A DNA stretch of 64,000 nt from an uncultured Maribacter sp. Lineage in GTDB: Bacteria > Bacteroidota > Bacteroidia > Flavobacteriales > Flavobacteriaceae. Every line of letters begins with the position of its first letter. Position 1 is the stretch's first letter. Location: assembly GCF_947496775.1 (NCBI RefSeq), contig NZ_CANMDU010000007.1:124001-188000 (forward strand), given 5' to 3'. This document shows, in pieces, positions 27,099 through 36,351 of this stretch. The translations under genes and the position numbers were made by a program. The notes below the pieces were generated by a model. That model saw only the letters and a program-made list of their open reading frames with translations, was not told the DNA's origin and searched no databases.

Positions 27099-27797
27099 AT
27101 GAAAATTATGAAACCTGGGCATACTGCAATTGTCTTTTTTGCACATTCTTCGGAAGAAGAGTTAAAGCATAAAAAGATACACAATGGTAGCCTCTTATTT
27201 CATAGTCTTACTCAAAAAACATTAATGACCATTAAAAAATCTGGTCTTCCTTATTTCCATTTTACCGAACACGAACAGAGAGGAAATTCTTTCGGAGAGC
27301 GTTTTACCAATGCCGTACAATCCGTTTTTAATTTGGGTTATGAGCGCGTTATTACTATTGGTAATGACACGCCGCATTTAACTACCAAACATTTGGTTAC
27401 CGCTGCCAGCAATATAACGGATATGAAATCTGTTTTTGGAGCATCAACGGATGGCGGGTTTTATTTAATGGGTTTTCACAAAACTCAATTTCAAACTGAT
27501 TTTTTTAAAAACCTGCCTTGGCAAACTACACAATTACAAAGGCAAGTATATTCTTGGGCTTCTAAAGAAAATATTGAAATCCTTAAGTTAAAAGTTCTTA
27601 GAGATATTGATGTTGAAAAGGATGTGTTTACCATTGGCTCTCTTTATAGTACCAACACTTCTATAATCAATGCCCTTTTTGTAGAGTTACTTCAAATTCA
27701 GAAAAAGGTAATTACGATATATATTTCCCTAAAAACAAATAATAGTTCCCCCGAAATCTATTTCAATAAGGGTTCTCCTTCTTTTCAGTTTTCTTAA
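27099..27797 (+). CDS. DUF2064 glycosyltransferase, arsenosugar-type (TIGR04282-like)
   Basis: 232 residues; a start three codons later (27108) is also possible. The GT-A-like fold of the DUF2064/TIGR04282 group is seen in GYERVITIGNDTPHLTTKH (family usual form G-D-C-P) and FGASTDGGFYLMGF, with the N-terminal nucleotide region AIVFFAHSS. In bacteria this family is found with arsS, and is thought to add the aglycone or sugar step of arsenosugars. Here the family aspartate-cysteine pair reads N-D-T-P, so activity may differ. It is the first gene of a plus-strand run that reaches arsS. Confidence 0.8.
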   Translation: MKIMKPGHTAIVFFAHSSEEELKHKKIHNGSLLFHSLTQKTLMTIKKSGLPYFHFTEHEQRGNSFGERFTNAVQSVFNLGYERVITIGNDTPHLTTKHLVTAASNITDMKSVFGASTDGGFYLMGFHKTQFQTDFFKNLPWQTTQLQRQVYSWASKENIEILKLKVLRDIDVEKDVFTIGSLYSTNTSIINALFVELLQIQKKVITIYISLKTNNSSPEIYFNKGSPSFQFS

Positions 27798-27811
27798 GAC
27801 CATCTTTTTTA

Positions 27812-27832
27812 ATAACCATACTAATTGGTTAT
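27812..27832. promoter_or_regulatory. Inverted repeat before the SusC gene
   Basis: ATAACCA and TGGTTAT (27812-27818 and 27826-27832) form a 7-bp inverted repeat with a seven-base centre, 25 bases before the SusC start. The AACC/GGTT arms recall the TetR-type palindromes at the locus ends, but the spacing differs by one base. It may be a weaker site or an unrelated stem. Confidence 0.3.
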
Positions 27833-27857
27833 CAGTATCCATTATTCATACATATTA

Positions 27858-30800
27858 ATGAAATATACCATACATTTCGTTACGCTTTTAATGAGCGTAC
27901 TTAGCTTTTCGCAACAAACCATTTCTGGTACGGTTACCAATTCTTTTGGAGACCCAATACCCAATGTAAATATTACATTAGTAGGAACCTCAAAAGGAAC
28001 TGCCTCAGATACAAATGGTGCTTATACCTTAGATGTTCCTAATTTTCAAGGCGCATTACAATTCTCTGCCTTAGGGTATACCACACAAGTAATACCTATA
28101 CACTATAATAAAACTGTAAATGCAGTTTTAGAAGAATCTTCAGAACAGTTAGATGAAGTAGTTTTAACTGCTTTAGGCTTTAAAAGAGAAACTAAAGAAC
28201 TAGGCTATGCTGTACAAAGTATAAATGCCAAAGGAGTAACCGAAGTAAAATCTGCCAACTTCCTAGATAATTTAAGCGGAAAGCTGGCTGGCGTAACTAT
28301 TAACCAAGGTGCAACAGGAGTTGGTTCTTCTTCTAAAATAACTATTAGAGGAGAAGCTTCCTTCTCTAATAACAATCCACTTTTTGTGGTAGATGGTGTT
28401 CCTATTAATAATAACTCTGTTTTTAATTTTACCAATGAAGCCGCTGCAGGTTTTCAGGAAATAGATTTTGGTAACGGTGCCATGGAGGTAAATCCAGATG
28501 ATATTGAAGAAGTATCTGTTTTAAAAGGTCCTAGTGCTGCTGCATTATACGGAACACGAGCGTCTAATGGGGTTATTTTAATACAAACCAAAAACGGCTC
28601 TAAAAACAAAGGTTTAGGTATTAGTTACAATACCAGTTTCTTTGTAGATTCTGCTTTTCGTTTACCAGATTTTCAAAATGAATATGGTCAAGGTAATTCT
28701 GGACAATTTGCCTACGTAGATGGCCTTGGTGGAGGTACTAATGATAATATAACCTATAGTTGGGGGCCAAGATTAAATGCAGGCAACCTAGTGCCTCAAT
28801 TTGATAGTCCTGTGACTCTTGCAAATGGTACGGTAGTACGTGGTGGTGATACTGCTCTTTACAGTGGTTTGCCAATAACTGCAACTCCGTTTAACGCTAA
28901 CCCAGACAATCTTAAAGATTTTTATGAAACAGGAACTACAGCCATAAATAACTTAGCTATAGCTTCTAATTTTGATAAAGGAAATCTAAGACTTTCTTTT
29001 ACAGATTTGCGTAGTGAATCTATTATTCCAGGAGTTAATTTAGATCGCCAAACCATAGCCGCACGTTTAGGATTTAAGCCCACAGAAAAACTACATATAA
29101 ATTCTTCTATAAGCTATGTAAATTCACAGAGTGATAATAGGCCTTCTAGTGGTTATGGTTCCGAGAATGTAAATTATTCTTTAGTTGCGTGGGGCCCTCG
29201 TTCTTTAAATATTAATAATCTAAAAAATTATTGGCAACCTGGCTTAGAAGGCACACAACAATATTCTTTTAATTATACCTTTTTTGATAATCCATACTTT
29301 ATCTTAAATGAAAACACCAACTCTTTTAATAGAGATAGAGTTTTTGGTAACCTTTCTGCCAAGTATGATATTACCAATAATTTAAGTGCTACCATACGCA
29401 CAGGAATGGATTATTCTAGCGAATTAAGACAACTTAAACGTGCGTATAGTTCTAACAGGTTTAGCAATGGTGCTTATGCTGAGCATGATGTTTTTTTTAG
29501 AGAAATAAATACCGATTTTCTTCTAAATTATAAAAACAAATTTGGTGATTTTAAAGTCGATATTTCTTTAGGTGCAAATAGAATGAACCAAAGAGCAGTA
29601 ACGAACCAATCACAAACCACAAGTTTAGCACAACCAGGAATTTTTAAACTATCTAATGCAGCATCACCAATTGAAGTATTTGAATTTGCATCGGAAAAAA
29701 GAATTAACAGCTTCTATGGTTTAGCCAAATTCGGATATAAGAACTTTCTATTTTTAGATATTACTGGAAGAAACGATTGGTCTAGTGCACTAGCAACACC
29801 GTTTTCTGTAGATAATACGTCTTTCTTTTACCCTTCTGTTTCTACGAGTTTTATAATTTCTGAGGTAGTAGATTTACCGCAAGAAATTTCTTTTGCAAAA
29901 TTAAGAGCTAGTTGGGCACAAGTTGGTAATGATACAAATCCGTACCAAACTACAGGTGCTTTTGTAGCACAAACACCTTTTAATGGGCAGCCCACATTTA
30001 GCGACCAGAATACTATTGCAAATGCAAATCTTAAGCCAGAACAAACGTCATCTTTTGAGATTGGTGCAGATATTCGTTTTTTTAAAGACCGTTTAAACCT
30101 AGACGTTTCTTATTATAACGCGGTTACTAAAGACCAAATTATTTCTTTACCTATTGGCATATCTTCGGGCTTTACACAACAAGTAGTTAATGGCGGAGAA
30201 GTACGCTCTAAAGGGGTAGAAATTATTCTTAATGCTACTCCTGTTCTTACTACAGATTTTAGCTGGAACACCACCTTTAATTTTAGTAGAAACAGAGCTA
30301 CTGTAGAGAGCTTGCCACAAGATGGTGGCTTATTAACATTGGCCTACTCCAGAATATACGACAGTCAAAACCAAACGGTATTTTTACAAGCAGAAGAAGG
30401 TGGCCGTATCGGAGATTTATATGGTACTGGATATTTAAAAAATGAAGATGGCGACTTTATCCTAACGGATGAAGGTCGTTATATTCCAGATAATAATCTA
30501 CAAAAATTAGGAAACTACAATCCAGATTTTATGCTTGGTTTTAATAATCAATTTAATTATAAAAAATGGGATTTAGGCTTTTTGTTAGATTGGAGACAAG
30601 GCGGTATTATAGTTTCTAGAACACGCGCCTTAGGTAATGTTGGTGGTCAATTAGCAGAAACGGCTTTTAGACCAGAAGAAGGTATTGTTTCTCAAGGTGT
30701 TGTTAATGTTGGTACAATAGATACTCCAATATATGAACCTAATACCACAGCCGTAACTGCAGAGAGTTATTACCGCCAATTTTATGACCGTAACCATGAA

Positions 30801-31061
30801 GAAAACAATACCTATGATGCTTCCTTTTTAAAACTTCGTCAGGTTTCTCTAGGCTATACTTTTGATAATTTAAAAGTTTTTAAAAATGACGCTACTCTAC
30901 GCGTTTCTTTCATAGGAAAAAATTTATTTGCAATAACAGAGAATCCACACTTTGACCCCGAGCAATTAGCTGTTCAAGGGCAAGGATTTATTAGCGGTAT
31001 AGAAGACATGTCGTACGCTACTACTAGAAGCTTTGGAATAAAAGCAGGATTTAATTTTTAA
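27858..31061 (+). CDS. SusC/RagA-type TonB-dependent outer membrane transporter
   Basis: 1067 residues from the ATG at 27858, which gives a clean signal peptide (MKYTIHFVTLLMSVLSFSQ); an upstream ATG at 27825 adds 11 non-signal residues. A carboxypeptidase-regulatory-like domain is at about 20-95 (GTVTNSFGDPIPNVNITL), a TonB box at EQLDEVVLTALGF, a plug domain at about 105-230 (FLDNLSGKLAGVTI, NPLFVVDGVPI), and a 22-strand barrel ending in an aromatic residue (GIKAGFNF). SusC proteins import oligosaccharides, peptides or other large solutes with energy from TonB. It forms a pair with the next gene. Confidence 0.96.
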   Translation: MKYTIHFVTLLMSVLSFSQQTISGTVTNSFGDPIPNVNITLVGTSKGTASDTNGAYTLDVPNFQGALQFSALGYTTQVIPIHYNKTVNAVLEESSEQLDEVVLTALGFKRETKELGYAVQSINAKGVTEVKSANFLDNLSGKLAGVTINQGATGVGSSSKITIRGEASFSNNNPLFVVDGVPINNNSVFNFTNEAAAGFQEIDFGNGAMEVNPDDIEEVSVLKGPSAAALYGTRASNGVILIQTKNGSKNKGLGISYNTSFFVDSAFRLPDFQNEYGQGNSGQFAYVDGLGGGTNDNITYSWGPRLNAGNLVPQFDSPVTLANGTVVRGGDTALYSGLPITATPFNANPDNLKDFYETGTTAINNLAIASNFDKGNLRLSFTDLRSESIIPGVNLDRQTIAARLGFKPTEKLHINSSISYVNSQSDNRPSSGYGSENVNYSLVAWGPRSLNINNLKNYWQPGLEGTQQYSFNYTFFDNPYFILNENTNSFNRDRVFGNLSAKYDITNNLSATIRTGMDYSSELRQLKRAYSSNRFSNGAYAEHDVFFREINTDFLLNYKNKFGDFKVDISLGANRMNQRAVTNQSQTTSLAQPGIFKLSNAASPIEVFEFASEKRINSFYGLAKFGYKNFLFLDITGRNDWSSALATPFSVDNTSFFYPSVSTSFIISEVVDLPQEISFAKLRASWAQVGNDTNPYQTTGAFVAQTPFNGQPTFSDQNTIANANLKPEQTSSFEIGADIRFFKDRLNLDVSYYNAVTKDQIISLPIGISSGFTQQVVNGGEVRSKGVEIILNATPVLTTDFSWNTTFNFSRNRATVESLPQDGGLLTLAYSRIYDSQNQTVFLQAEEGGRIGDLYGTGYLKNEDGDFILTDEGRYIPDNNLQKLGNYNPDFMLGFNNQFNYKKWDLGFLLDWRQGGIIVSRTRALGNVGGQLAETAFRPEEGIVSQGVVNVGTIDTPIYEPNTTAVTAESYYRQFYDRNHEENNTYDASFLKLRQVSLGYTFDNLKVFKNDATLRVSFIGKNLFAITENPHFDPEQLAVQGQGFISGIEDMSYATTRSFGIKAGFNF

Positions 31062-31070
31062 GATACTATA

Positions 31071-32519
31071 ATGATATATAAAAAATATACAGTACTATTA
31101 ACACTTTGCATTATTGCAACAGTATTTTCTTGTACCAAAGACTTTAAAGAAATAAATACGAATCCTAATGCTCCTGTTAGCGTACAACCAAGTTTACTTT
31201 TAAGACAAGTAATTTATGATTATGGAGAGCAAATGTCTTATGAAGGTTTTACTGCAGGGAACTTATTGGGGCAGTATACTACAGCATTAGATTTTAATCT
31301 TTTTGACCGCCATGATTTAAAATCACCACAACTTGGTGGTAATCCTTGGCCAATATTGTATACCAATCTTAGAGATAACGAACAAATACTAACGCTAGCT
31401 TTAGAAAATGAAACTTTTGCTGTTTATGAAGGACCTTCCAGAATACTAAAAGCATATATGGCTGGTGCACTTACCGATATTTTTGGTGATGTTCCGTATT
31501 CCGAAGCTTTTAAAGGGAAAGACATTACGGTAACACCGGCTTATGATACACAAGAATCTATTTACTTAGAAGAAGGTGGTATACTAGATAATTTAGAAAA
31601 AGGAATTACTGCAATAGAAAACTATAACGGTTCTATAACCTTAGAAGGCGATATTCTTTTTAATGGCGATTTAGATGCATGGGTTCGTTTTGCTAAATCG
31701 TTACAATTAAAATTTTTAATGCGTATTTCGGATAAAGAAAATGTAGCAGCACAAATACAAGCCTTATATACCGAAAACAAGTTTATTGCAAACAATTCTC
31801 AAAATGCAAAATTTGATTTTACGGATGGAGAACCAAATAACTTTAGATTAGCCCGATTACGAATTGGAGATTTTAACAACTTTGTTTTATCAGAAACAAT
31901 GGACGAAATATTAACCAATTTAAACGATCCTAGGCTTGCTACATTATTTAGACCTTTTAGTAATAGTACTACAGGAGAATACAACGGTTTACTAAATGGT
32001 ATAGATGCCTCACAAACCTCCATTGCATTAGCAGATTATTCTTTAACAGGAACTATTTTTAGAGAGAACCCTGGAGTTTTAGATGCTAATTTTATGACTA
32101 GTTGGGAAACCAAATTTTTACTTGCAGAGGCCGCAGAAAAATTACTTATTTCTGCTGATGCACAGATATTATATGAACAAGCAGTAGAAGAATCTTTTGC
32201 TTATTGGGGTACAACATTACCAACAAATTACCTTACTACTGTTGCAGCATATGGGCAAAACGGGCAAAATCCTATAGAACAAATTATTACCCAAAAATGG
32301 ATTTCTAATATGATAAATGGTTATGAAGGGTGGATAGAATATAGAAGAACAGGCTACCCGCAACTTAAAACTATCTCGGCAAGCTTAAACAACAATATGC
32401 TTCCTGTTCGTATGCCCTACCCAGCTGAGGAAGAAGCCTTAAATAATAGCAATTATACAGAAGCCGCTACTAACACAGATGGTAATAGCATAAATGTAAA
32501 AGTATGGTGGGATGAGTAA
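31071..32519 (+). CDS. SusD/RagB-type surface lipoprotein (SusD-like_2)
   Basis: 482-residue lipoprotein with lipobox at ATVFSCTKD and the typical next segment FKEINTNPNAP. The body is helical with TPR-like features and matches the SusD-like_2 subgroup (GALTDIFGDVPYSEAF, WVRFAKSLQLKFLMRISDK, WETKFLLAEAAE). It acts as a lid that catches the ligand for SusC. It starts 9 bases after SusC. This subgroup often serves substrates other than starch, so the substrate here may be small or non-glycan. Confidence 0.94.
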   Translation: MIYKKYTVLLTLCIIATVFSCTKDFKEINTNPNAPVSVQPSLLLRQVIYDYGEQMSYEGFTAGNLLGQYTTALDFNLFDRHDLKSPQLGGNPWPILYTNLRDNEQILTLALENETFAVYEGPSRILKAYMAGALTDIFGDVPYSEAFKGKDITVTPAYDTQESIYLEEGGILDNLEKGITAIENYNGSITLEGDILFNGDLDAWVRFAKSLQLKFLMRISDKENVAAQIQALYTENKFIANNSQNAKFDFTDGEPNNFRLARLRIGDFNNFVLSETMDEILTNLNDPRLATLFRPFSNSTTGEYNGLLNGIDASQTSIALADYSLTGTIFRENPGVLDANFMTSWETKFLLAEAAEKLLISADAQILYEQAVEESFAYWGTTLPTNYLTTVAAYGQNGQNPIEQIITQKWISNMINGYEGWIEYRRTGYPQLKTISASLNNNMLPVRMPYPAEEEALNNSNYTEAATNTDGNSINVKVWWDE

Positions 32520-32578
32520 TAATCCTTCTAACTACCAAAAAAGGACATTGTTACTATTACGGTAGAAAATAAAAATAT

Positions 32579-33958
32579 ATGAAGTACAATGGTATTATAA
32601 CGCTAATAGAATCGTCCCCTTTGGGGATAGAGGGGATTCAATGGGCATTAGTAATAACATCTAGTTTGGTGTTGTTTTTCTTGTCTCCATTAGCTAAAAA
32701 TACCAATCAGTTTTTTATGGCAATTCAAAAGAAGAAAACGCCAAATACATTTATGTTAATGGGTAGTTTGGTTATCTCTTGGATATTTGCCAAAAGCATT
32801 ACCAATGCAGCTAACCTGGGCCTATCTTTTGGAATTGTAGGAGGTGTAGCATATGCAACCTATTATGTTTCTTTTGCTGTTGCCGGTATCCTCATTTACC
32901 AGATGAGAACCAAAGGCCACTATACTAGTATACACCAATTCTTAACCACAAAATATGGTAAAAGTGCTGTGGCTGTCTTTTCTATTCTAATAGCTATACG
33001 TTTATTTAATGAAGTTTGGAGTAATACTATGGTAATAGGCTCATACTTTGGTGCTATAGGAACTAGTGGTTATTATTGGTCTATTTTAGTTTTTACTGCG
33101 CTTACTTTATCCTATGTATTAAAAGGTGGAATGAGTAGCTCCATTTTCACGGATGTAATTCAGATGGGGTTATTTTCTGTATTAATACTAGTTATTCTTG
33201 GAGCTATATTTAATTCTGATGCTTCTTTTACAACCTCTAAAGTAATATCTTCTGGAACTTGGTCTTTTGAAATGGGTTTAAATTTACTCTTTGCAGCTTT
33301 ACTACAGTCATTGAGTTATCCTTTTCATGATCCTGTTCTTACAGATAGAGGGTTTATAAGTAGTCCTAAAGTAACCTTAAAAAGCTTTTTATGGGCAACT
33401 CTTATAGGGGCAATTTGTATTATTTTATTTAGCATAATAGGGGTTTATGCCCAGTATTCAGGGCTTAAAGGACAAGCTGCAGTAGAAGTAGGTAAAGCTT
33501 TTGGTGTAGTTATTTTACTTGTAATTAATTTTATAATGATAACCTCAGCAGCTTCTACACTAGATTCCACATTTTCGTCTTTTTCCAAACTTTTAGCTAT
33601 TGACCTAAATCTTGGAAACACCCTAAAATTTGGAAGGATTTCTATGGTTGCAATTGCAATTATTGGCACCATTCCTGTTTTCTTAGATGCTGAAATATTA
33701 TCCGCAACCACTATAAGCGGCACTATGGTAATAGGCTTAACTCCAGTATTTATTTTTTGGAGTAAAAAAGCCTCTACATTGAGTTTTCATTTAAGCGTCT
33801 TTACCGGAATCCTTTTTGGTTTTTTATTGATTTTTAAACTATTTCCACAGCAATTAATTTTTACTACTGGTAAATATGCAGATTTACTTTGGATTAATTT
33901 CTGGGGTATTCTTAGTTGTGTAACCTTATACTTTATTCCCACATGGATAAAAAAATAA
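32579..33958 (+). CDS. Sodium/solute symporter (SSS family)
   Basis: 459-residue inner membrane transporter with about 12 membrane helices. It has the SSS signatures in the first half (VISWIFAKSITNAANLGLSF, GHYTSIHQFLTTKYG) and the family glycine-rich loop, with a conserved ITSAASTLDSTFSSFSKLLA in the second half. SSS proteins use sodium to import sugars, amino acids or osmolytes. It lies after the SusCD pair and overlaps the next gene by 16 bases, so it probably takes the imported product across the inner membrane. Confidence 0.86.
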   Translation: MKYNGIITLIESSPLGIEGIQWALVITSSLVLFFLSPLAKNTNQFFMAIQKKKTPNTFMLMGSLVISWIFAKSITNAANLGLSFGIVGGVAYATYYVSFAVAGILIYQMRTKGHYTSIHQFLTTKYGKSAVAVFSILIAIRLFNEVWSNTMVIGSYFGAIGTSGYYWSILVFTALTLSYVLKGGMSSSIFTDVIQMGLFSVLILVILGAIFNSDASFTTSKVISSGTWSFEMGLNLLFAALLQSLSYPFHDPVLTDRGFISSPKVTLKSFLWATLIGAICIILFSIIGVYAQYSGLKGQAAVEVGKAFGVVILLVINFIMITSAASTLDSTFSSFSKLLAIDLNLGNTLKFGRISMVAIAIIGTIPVFLDAEILSATTISGTMVIGLTPVFIFWSKKASTLSFHLSVFTGILFGFLLIFKLFPQQLIFTTGKYADLLWINFWGILSCVTLYFIPTWIKK

Positions 33959-34806
33959 TACATCTTGGAGAGCGTAAAGGCAAAATGCTAATTTTTGGTG
34001 GTGTTTATAGCAACCTACAGGCATTACAAGCCTTAAAAGAGGTTTCTAAAGAAGAAGGTATTGCTCCTGAAAACTGTATTTGCACAGGAGATATTATTGG
34101 TTATTGTGCACAACCAGAAGAAACTGTTCAATTATTCAGAGAATGGGGAGCTAAAAGTATCACTGGTAATGTAGAATTACAACTGTTTGAAAAAGCAGAA
34201 GATTGCGGTTGTGATTTTACCCAAGGAAGTCGTTGCGATAATTTTTCTAAATTATGGTATCCTTATGCACAAAGTAAACTATCCCCCAATTCCATAGAAT
34301 GGATGGGGACTTTACCACATCATATTTCCTTTCATTATGCTGGAAAAGAAGTAAGCGTTGTTCATGGTTCTTATGATACTACTTCAGAATTTATTTTTGC
34401 ATCAAGCCCAGAAGACATAAAACTTAAAAACTTTAAACAATTGGGTTGCGATGTTATTTTAGCTGGCCATTGCGGATTACCTTTTAATACCAGTATTAAG
34501 GATAAATTATGGCTAAACTCTGGGGTAATAGGCATGCCAGCAAATGAAGGAAGCCCAAGAGTATGGTACATGATACTAGAGCATATAGAGGAAGAGCTAC
34601 AATATACTCATAAGTACCTAGAGTATGACTATATTACGGCCTTTTCCTTAATGAAGGAGAACAACTTACCTCTGGAATATGCCAATACTTTAGTTAATGG
34701 TATCTGGGATAATATGGATATCTTACCATCCAAAGAACAAAAAATTCGAGGTATTTCCTATAATTTTAATCCAAAAAAATATAAACATCAAACTATAAAA
34801 ACCTAA
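33943..34806 (+). CDS. Degenerate metallophosphoesterase-like protein of the arsenosugar-type locus
   Basis: 287 residues from the ATG at 33943; the frame also has an ATG at 33916 inside the symporter gene and one at 33985. The fold is of the YfcE/MPE group, but the first metal motif D-x-H is G-V-Y (FGGVYSNLQAL), GDIIGY is kept, GN(H/C)D is GNVE, and the last GHTHxP motif is GHCGLPF. So several metal ligands are missing. Cysteines at about 88, 90 and 98 (DCGCDFTQGSRCD) form a small cluster. It may be a non-catalytic or altered-metal relative. Overlap with the symporter shows coupling. Confidence 0.78.
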   Translation: MDKKIIHLGERKGKMLIFGGVYSNLQALQALKEVSKEEGIAPENCICTGDIIGYCAQPEETVQLFREWGAKSITGNVELQLFEKAEDCGCDFTQGSRCDNFSKLWYPYAQSKLSPNSIEWMGTLPHHISFHYAGKEVSVVHGSYDTTSEFIFASSPEDIKLKNFKQLGCDVILAGHCGLPFNTSIKDKLWLNSGVIGMPANEGSPRVWYMILEHIEEELQYTHKYLEYDYITAFSLMKENNLPLEYANTLVNGIWDNMDILPSKEQKIRGISYNFNPKKYKHQTIKT

Positions 34807-34809
34807 AAT

Positions 34810-35145
34810 ATGGCAGATTCCTATTACGACCCAAAAGATTTAAGAAAATTCGGAAAAATCACGGAATGGAGTGAAGAATTAGGAAGTAAATTTTTTGACT
34901 ATTACGGTAAAGTCTTTGAAGAAGGAGCATTAAGTGCTCGCGAAAAATCTTTAATTGCGTTGGCCGTAGCGCATACAGAAAAATGCCCCTATTGTATTGA
35001 TGCGTATACCAAAGACGGTTTACAGAGAGGTATTACCAAAGAAGAAATGATGGAAGCAGTTCATGTAGGAGCTGCAATAAAAAGTGGTGCTGTTTTAGTA
35101 CATGGCGTACAAATGATGAATAAACATGATAAATTATCTATGTAA
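34810..35145 (+). CDS. Arsenosugar-associated peroxidase-like protein (CMD family)
   Basis: 111 residues of the carboxymuconolactone decarboxylase/AhpD-like family, small and all-helical. It shows the EKCPYCIDAYTKD motif, with the two cysteines of the C-x-x-C pair but with tyrosine where AhpD has its histidine. Relatives of this kind lie next to arsS and in some genomes carry selenocysteine at the first position; here both are cysteine codons. It starts 3 bases after the phosphoesterase-like gene. Confidence 0.85.
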   Translation: MADSYYDPKDLRKFGKITEWSEELGSKFFDYYGKVFEEGALSAREKSLIALAVAHTEKCPYCIDAYTKDGLQRGITKEEMMEAVHVGAAIKSGAVLVHGVQMMNKHDKLSM

Positions 35146-35191
35146 CCTTCTAAGTATCTGAAGGAAAACTAAAAAATATTTTTATTAAATG

Positions 35192-35232
35192 AAAGTAATA
35201 CGTTAAATAGAGTACTAATCATGTATTACTTT
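35192..35232. promoter_or_regulatory. Perfect inverted repeat in front of arsS
   Basis: AAAGTAATAC (35192-35201) and GTATTACTTT (35223-35232) are perfectly complementary over 10 bases with a 21-base centre, 15 bases before the arsS start. It may be an attenuator-like stem or a binding site for a regulator that separates arsS from the upstream genes. Confidence 0.45.
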
Positions 35233-35247
35233 TACTAATTAGAAAAA

Positions 35248-36303
35248 ATGGCTACAAAATCATTACAAGCAAAGGGGGAAGACTTAGCAATAGCTAATAA
35301 ACAACTAGAAATTTTAAATGGAGGTATTTTTGCAGATGGAGAGCTTCCTTATTTTAAGGATAATATTGCTAAAATTGGTCATTTTCCTTTACGTCCAAAA
35401 AAGTTAGAAATTCTTCAGATAAATGTTGGCTATATGTGTAATCAGGTTTGCGAGCATTGTCATGTAGATGCCGGACCGGACCGTAAAGAAATTATGACCC
35501 GAGAAACCATGCAGCAGTGCTTGGAAGTTATAAAAAATACAGGGGCGCATACCTTAGATTTAACTGGTGGTGCCCCAGAAATGAATCCAGATTTTCGCTG
35601 GTTTGTAGAGGAAGCCGCAAAAGCAGGTATTAAAGACTTTATAGTCCGTTCTAACCTAACCATTATTCGGGCTAATAAGAAGTATTACGATTTGCCAGAC
35701 TTTTTTAAAAAACACAATGTACATGTTATTTCTTCTATGCCACATTATACTCGTGGTAAAACAGATAAACAACGTGGTGATGGTGTTTTTGATAAATCTA
35801 TAAAAGCGCTACAGGAATTAAATGACCGAGGTTACGGTATGCCAGGTAGCGATTTGCGTTTAGATTTAGTGTATAATCCCTCTGGAGCATTTTTACCAGG
35901 AGACCAAATGGCATTAGAAGCCGATTTTAAAAAGGCTTTAAAAGAAGATTTTAATATTGATTTTCATAATCTTTTTGCAATTACAAATTTACCTATTGCT
36001 CGTTTTTTAGATTACCTAATAGCTTCAGGAAATTATGAAGATTATATGTATGCTCTTGTAGAAGCATACAATCCTTCAGCAGTTGCCAATGTAATGTGTA
36101 CCAATACCATTTCTATTAGTTGGGATGGTTGGTTGTACGATTGCGACTTTAACCAAATGCTAGATCTTAAAGTAGCTAGTAAAATAAAACACATAAAAGA
36201 TTATAATGAGGATATCCTTAATGATAGAAACATTATCATCTCGCAACACTGCTACGGTTGTACTGCCGGAGCCGGTAGTAGTTGCCAGGGAACTGTAGCC
36301 TAA
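35248..36303 (+). CDS. arsS: Radical SAM protein ArsS, arsenosugar biosynthesis
   Basis: 351 residues. The radical SAM cluster motif is at about 71-78 (MCNQVCEHCHVDAGPD; cysteine spacing Cx3Cx2C), followed by LDLTGGAPEMNP, which is the GGEP-like SAM-binding segment. The C-terminal part is the DUF3641 region, with a cysteine-rich end (QHCYGCTAGAGSSCQG) where related selenoproteins have selenocysteine. ArsS joins the 5'-deoxyadenosyl group of SAM to dimethylarsenite, giving a nucleoside that becomes an arsenosugar. Dimethylated arsenic must come from an ArsM enzyme, which is not seen in the window. The final gene of the plus-strand run. Confidence 0.88.
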   Translation: MATKSLQAKGEDLAIANKQLEILNGGIFADGELPYFKDNIAKIGHFPLRPKKLEILQINVGYMCNQVCEHCHVDAGPDRKEIMTRETMQQCLEVIKNTGAHTLDLTGGAPEMNPDFRWFVEEAAKAGIKDFIVRSNLTIIRANKKYYDLPDFFKKHNVHVISSMPHYTRGKTDKQRGDGVFDKSIKALQELNDRGYGMPGSDLRLDLVYNPSGAFLPGDQMALEADFKKALKEDFNIDFHNLFAITNLPIARFLDYLIASGNYEDYMYALVEAYNPSAVANVMCTNTISISWDGWLYDCDFNQMLDLKVASKIKHIKDYNEDILNDRNIIISQHCYGCTAGAGSSCQGTVA

Positions 36304-36314
36304 AAATTATATCG

Positions 36315-36351
36315 CAACCTTCCTCGTTATAGCAGGGAGGTTGTTTTCTTT
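36315..36351 (+). terminator. Terminator after arsS
   Basis: CAACCTTCC (36315-36323) and GGGAGGTTG (36335-36343) pair over nine bases with one G-T wobble, an 11-base loop and a following T-rich stretch (TTTTCTTT). It begins 12 bases past the arsS stop. Confidence 0.8.
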
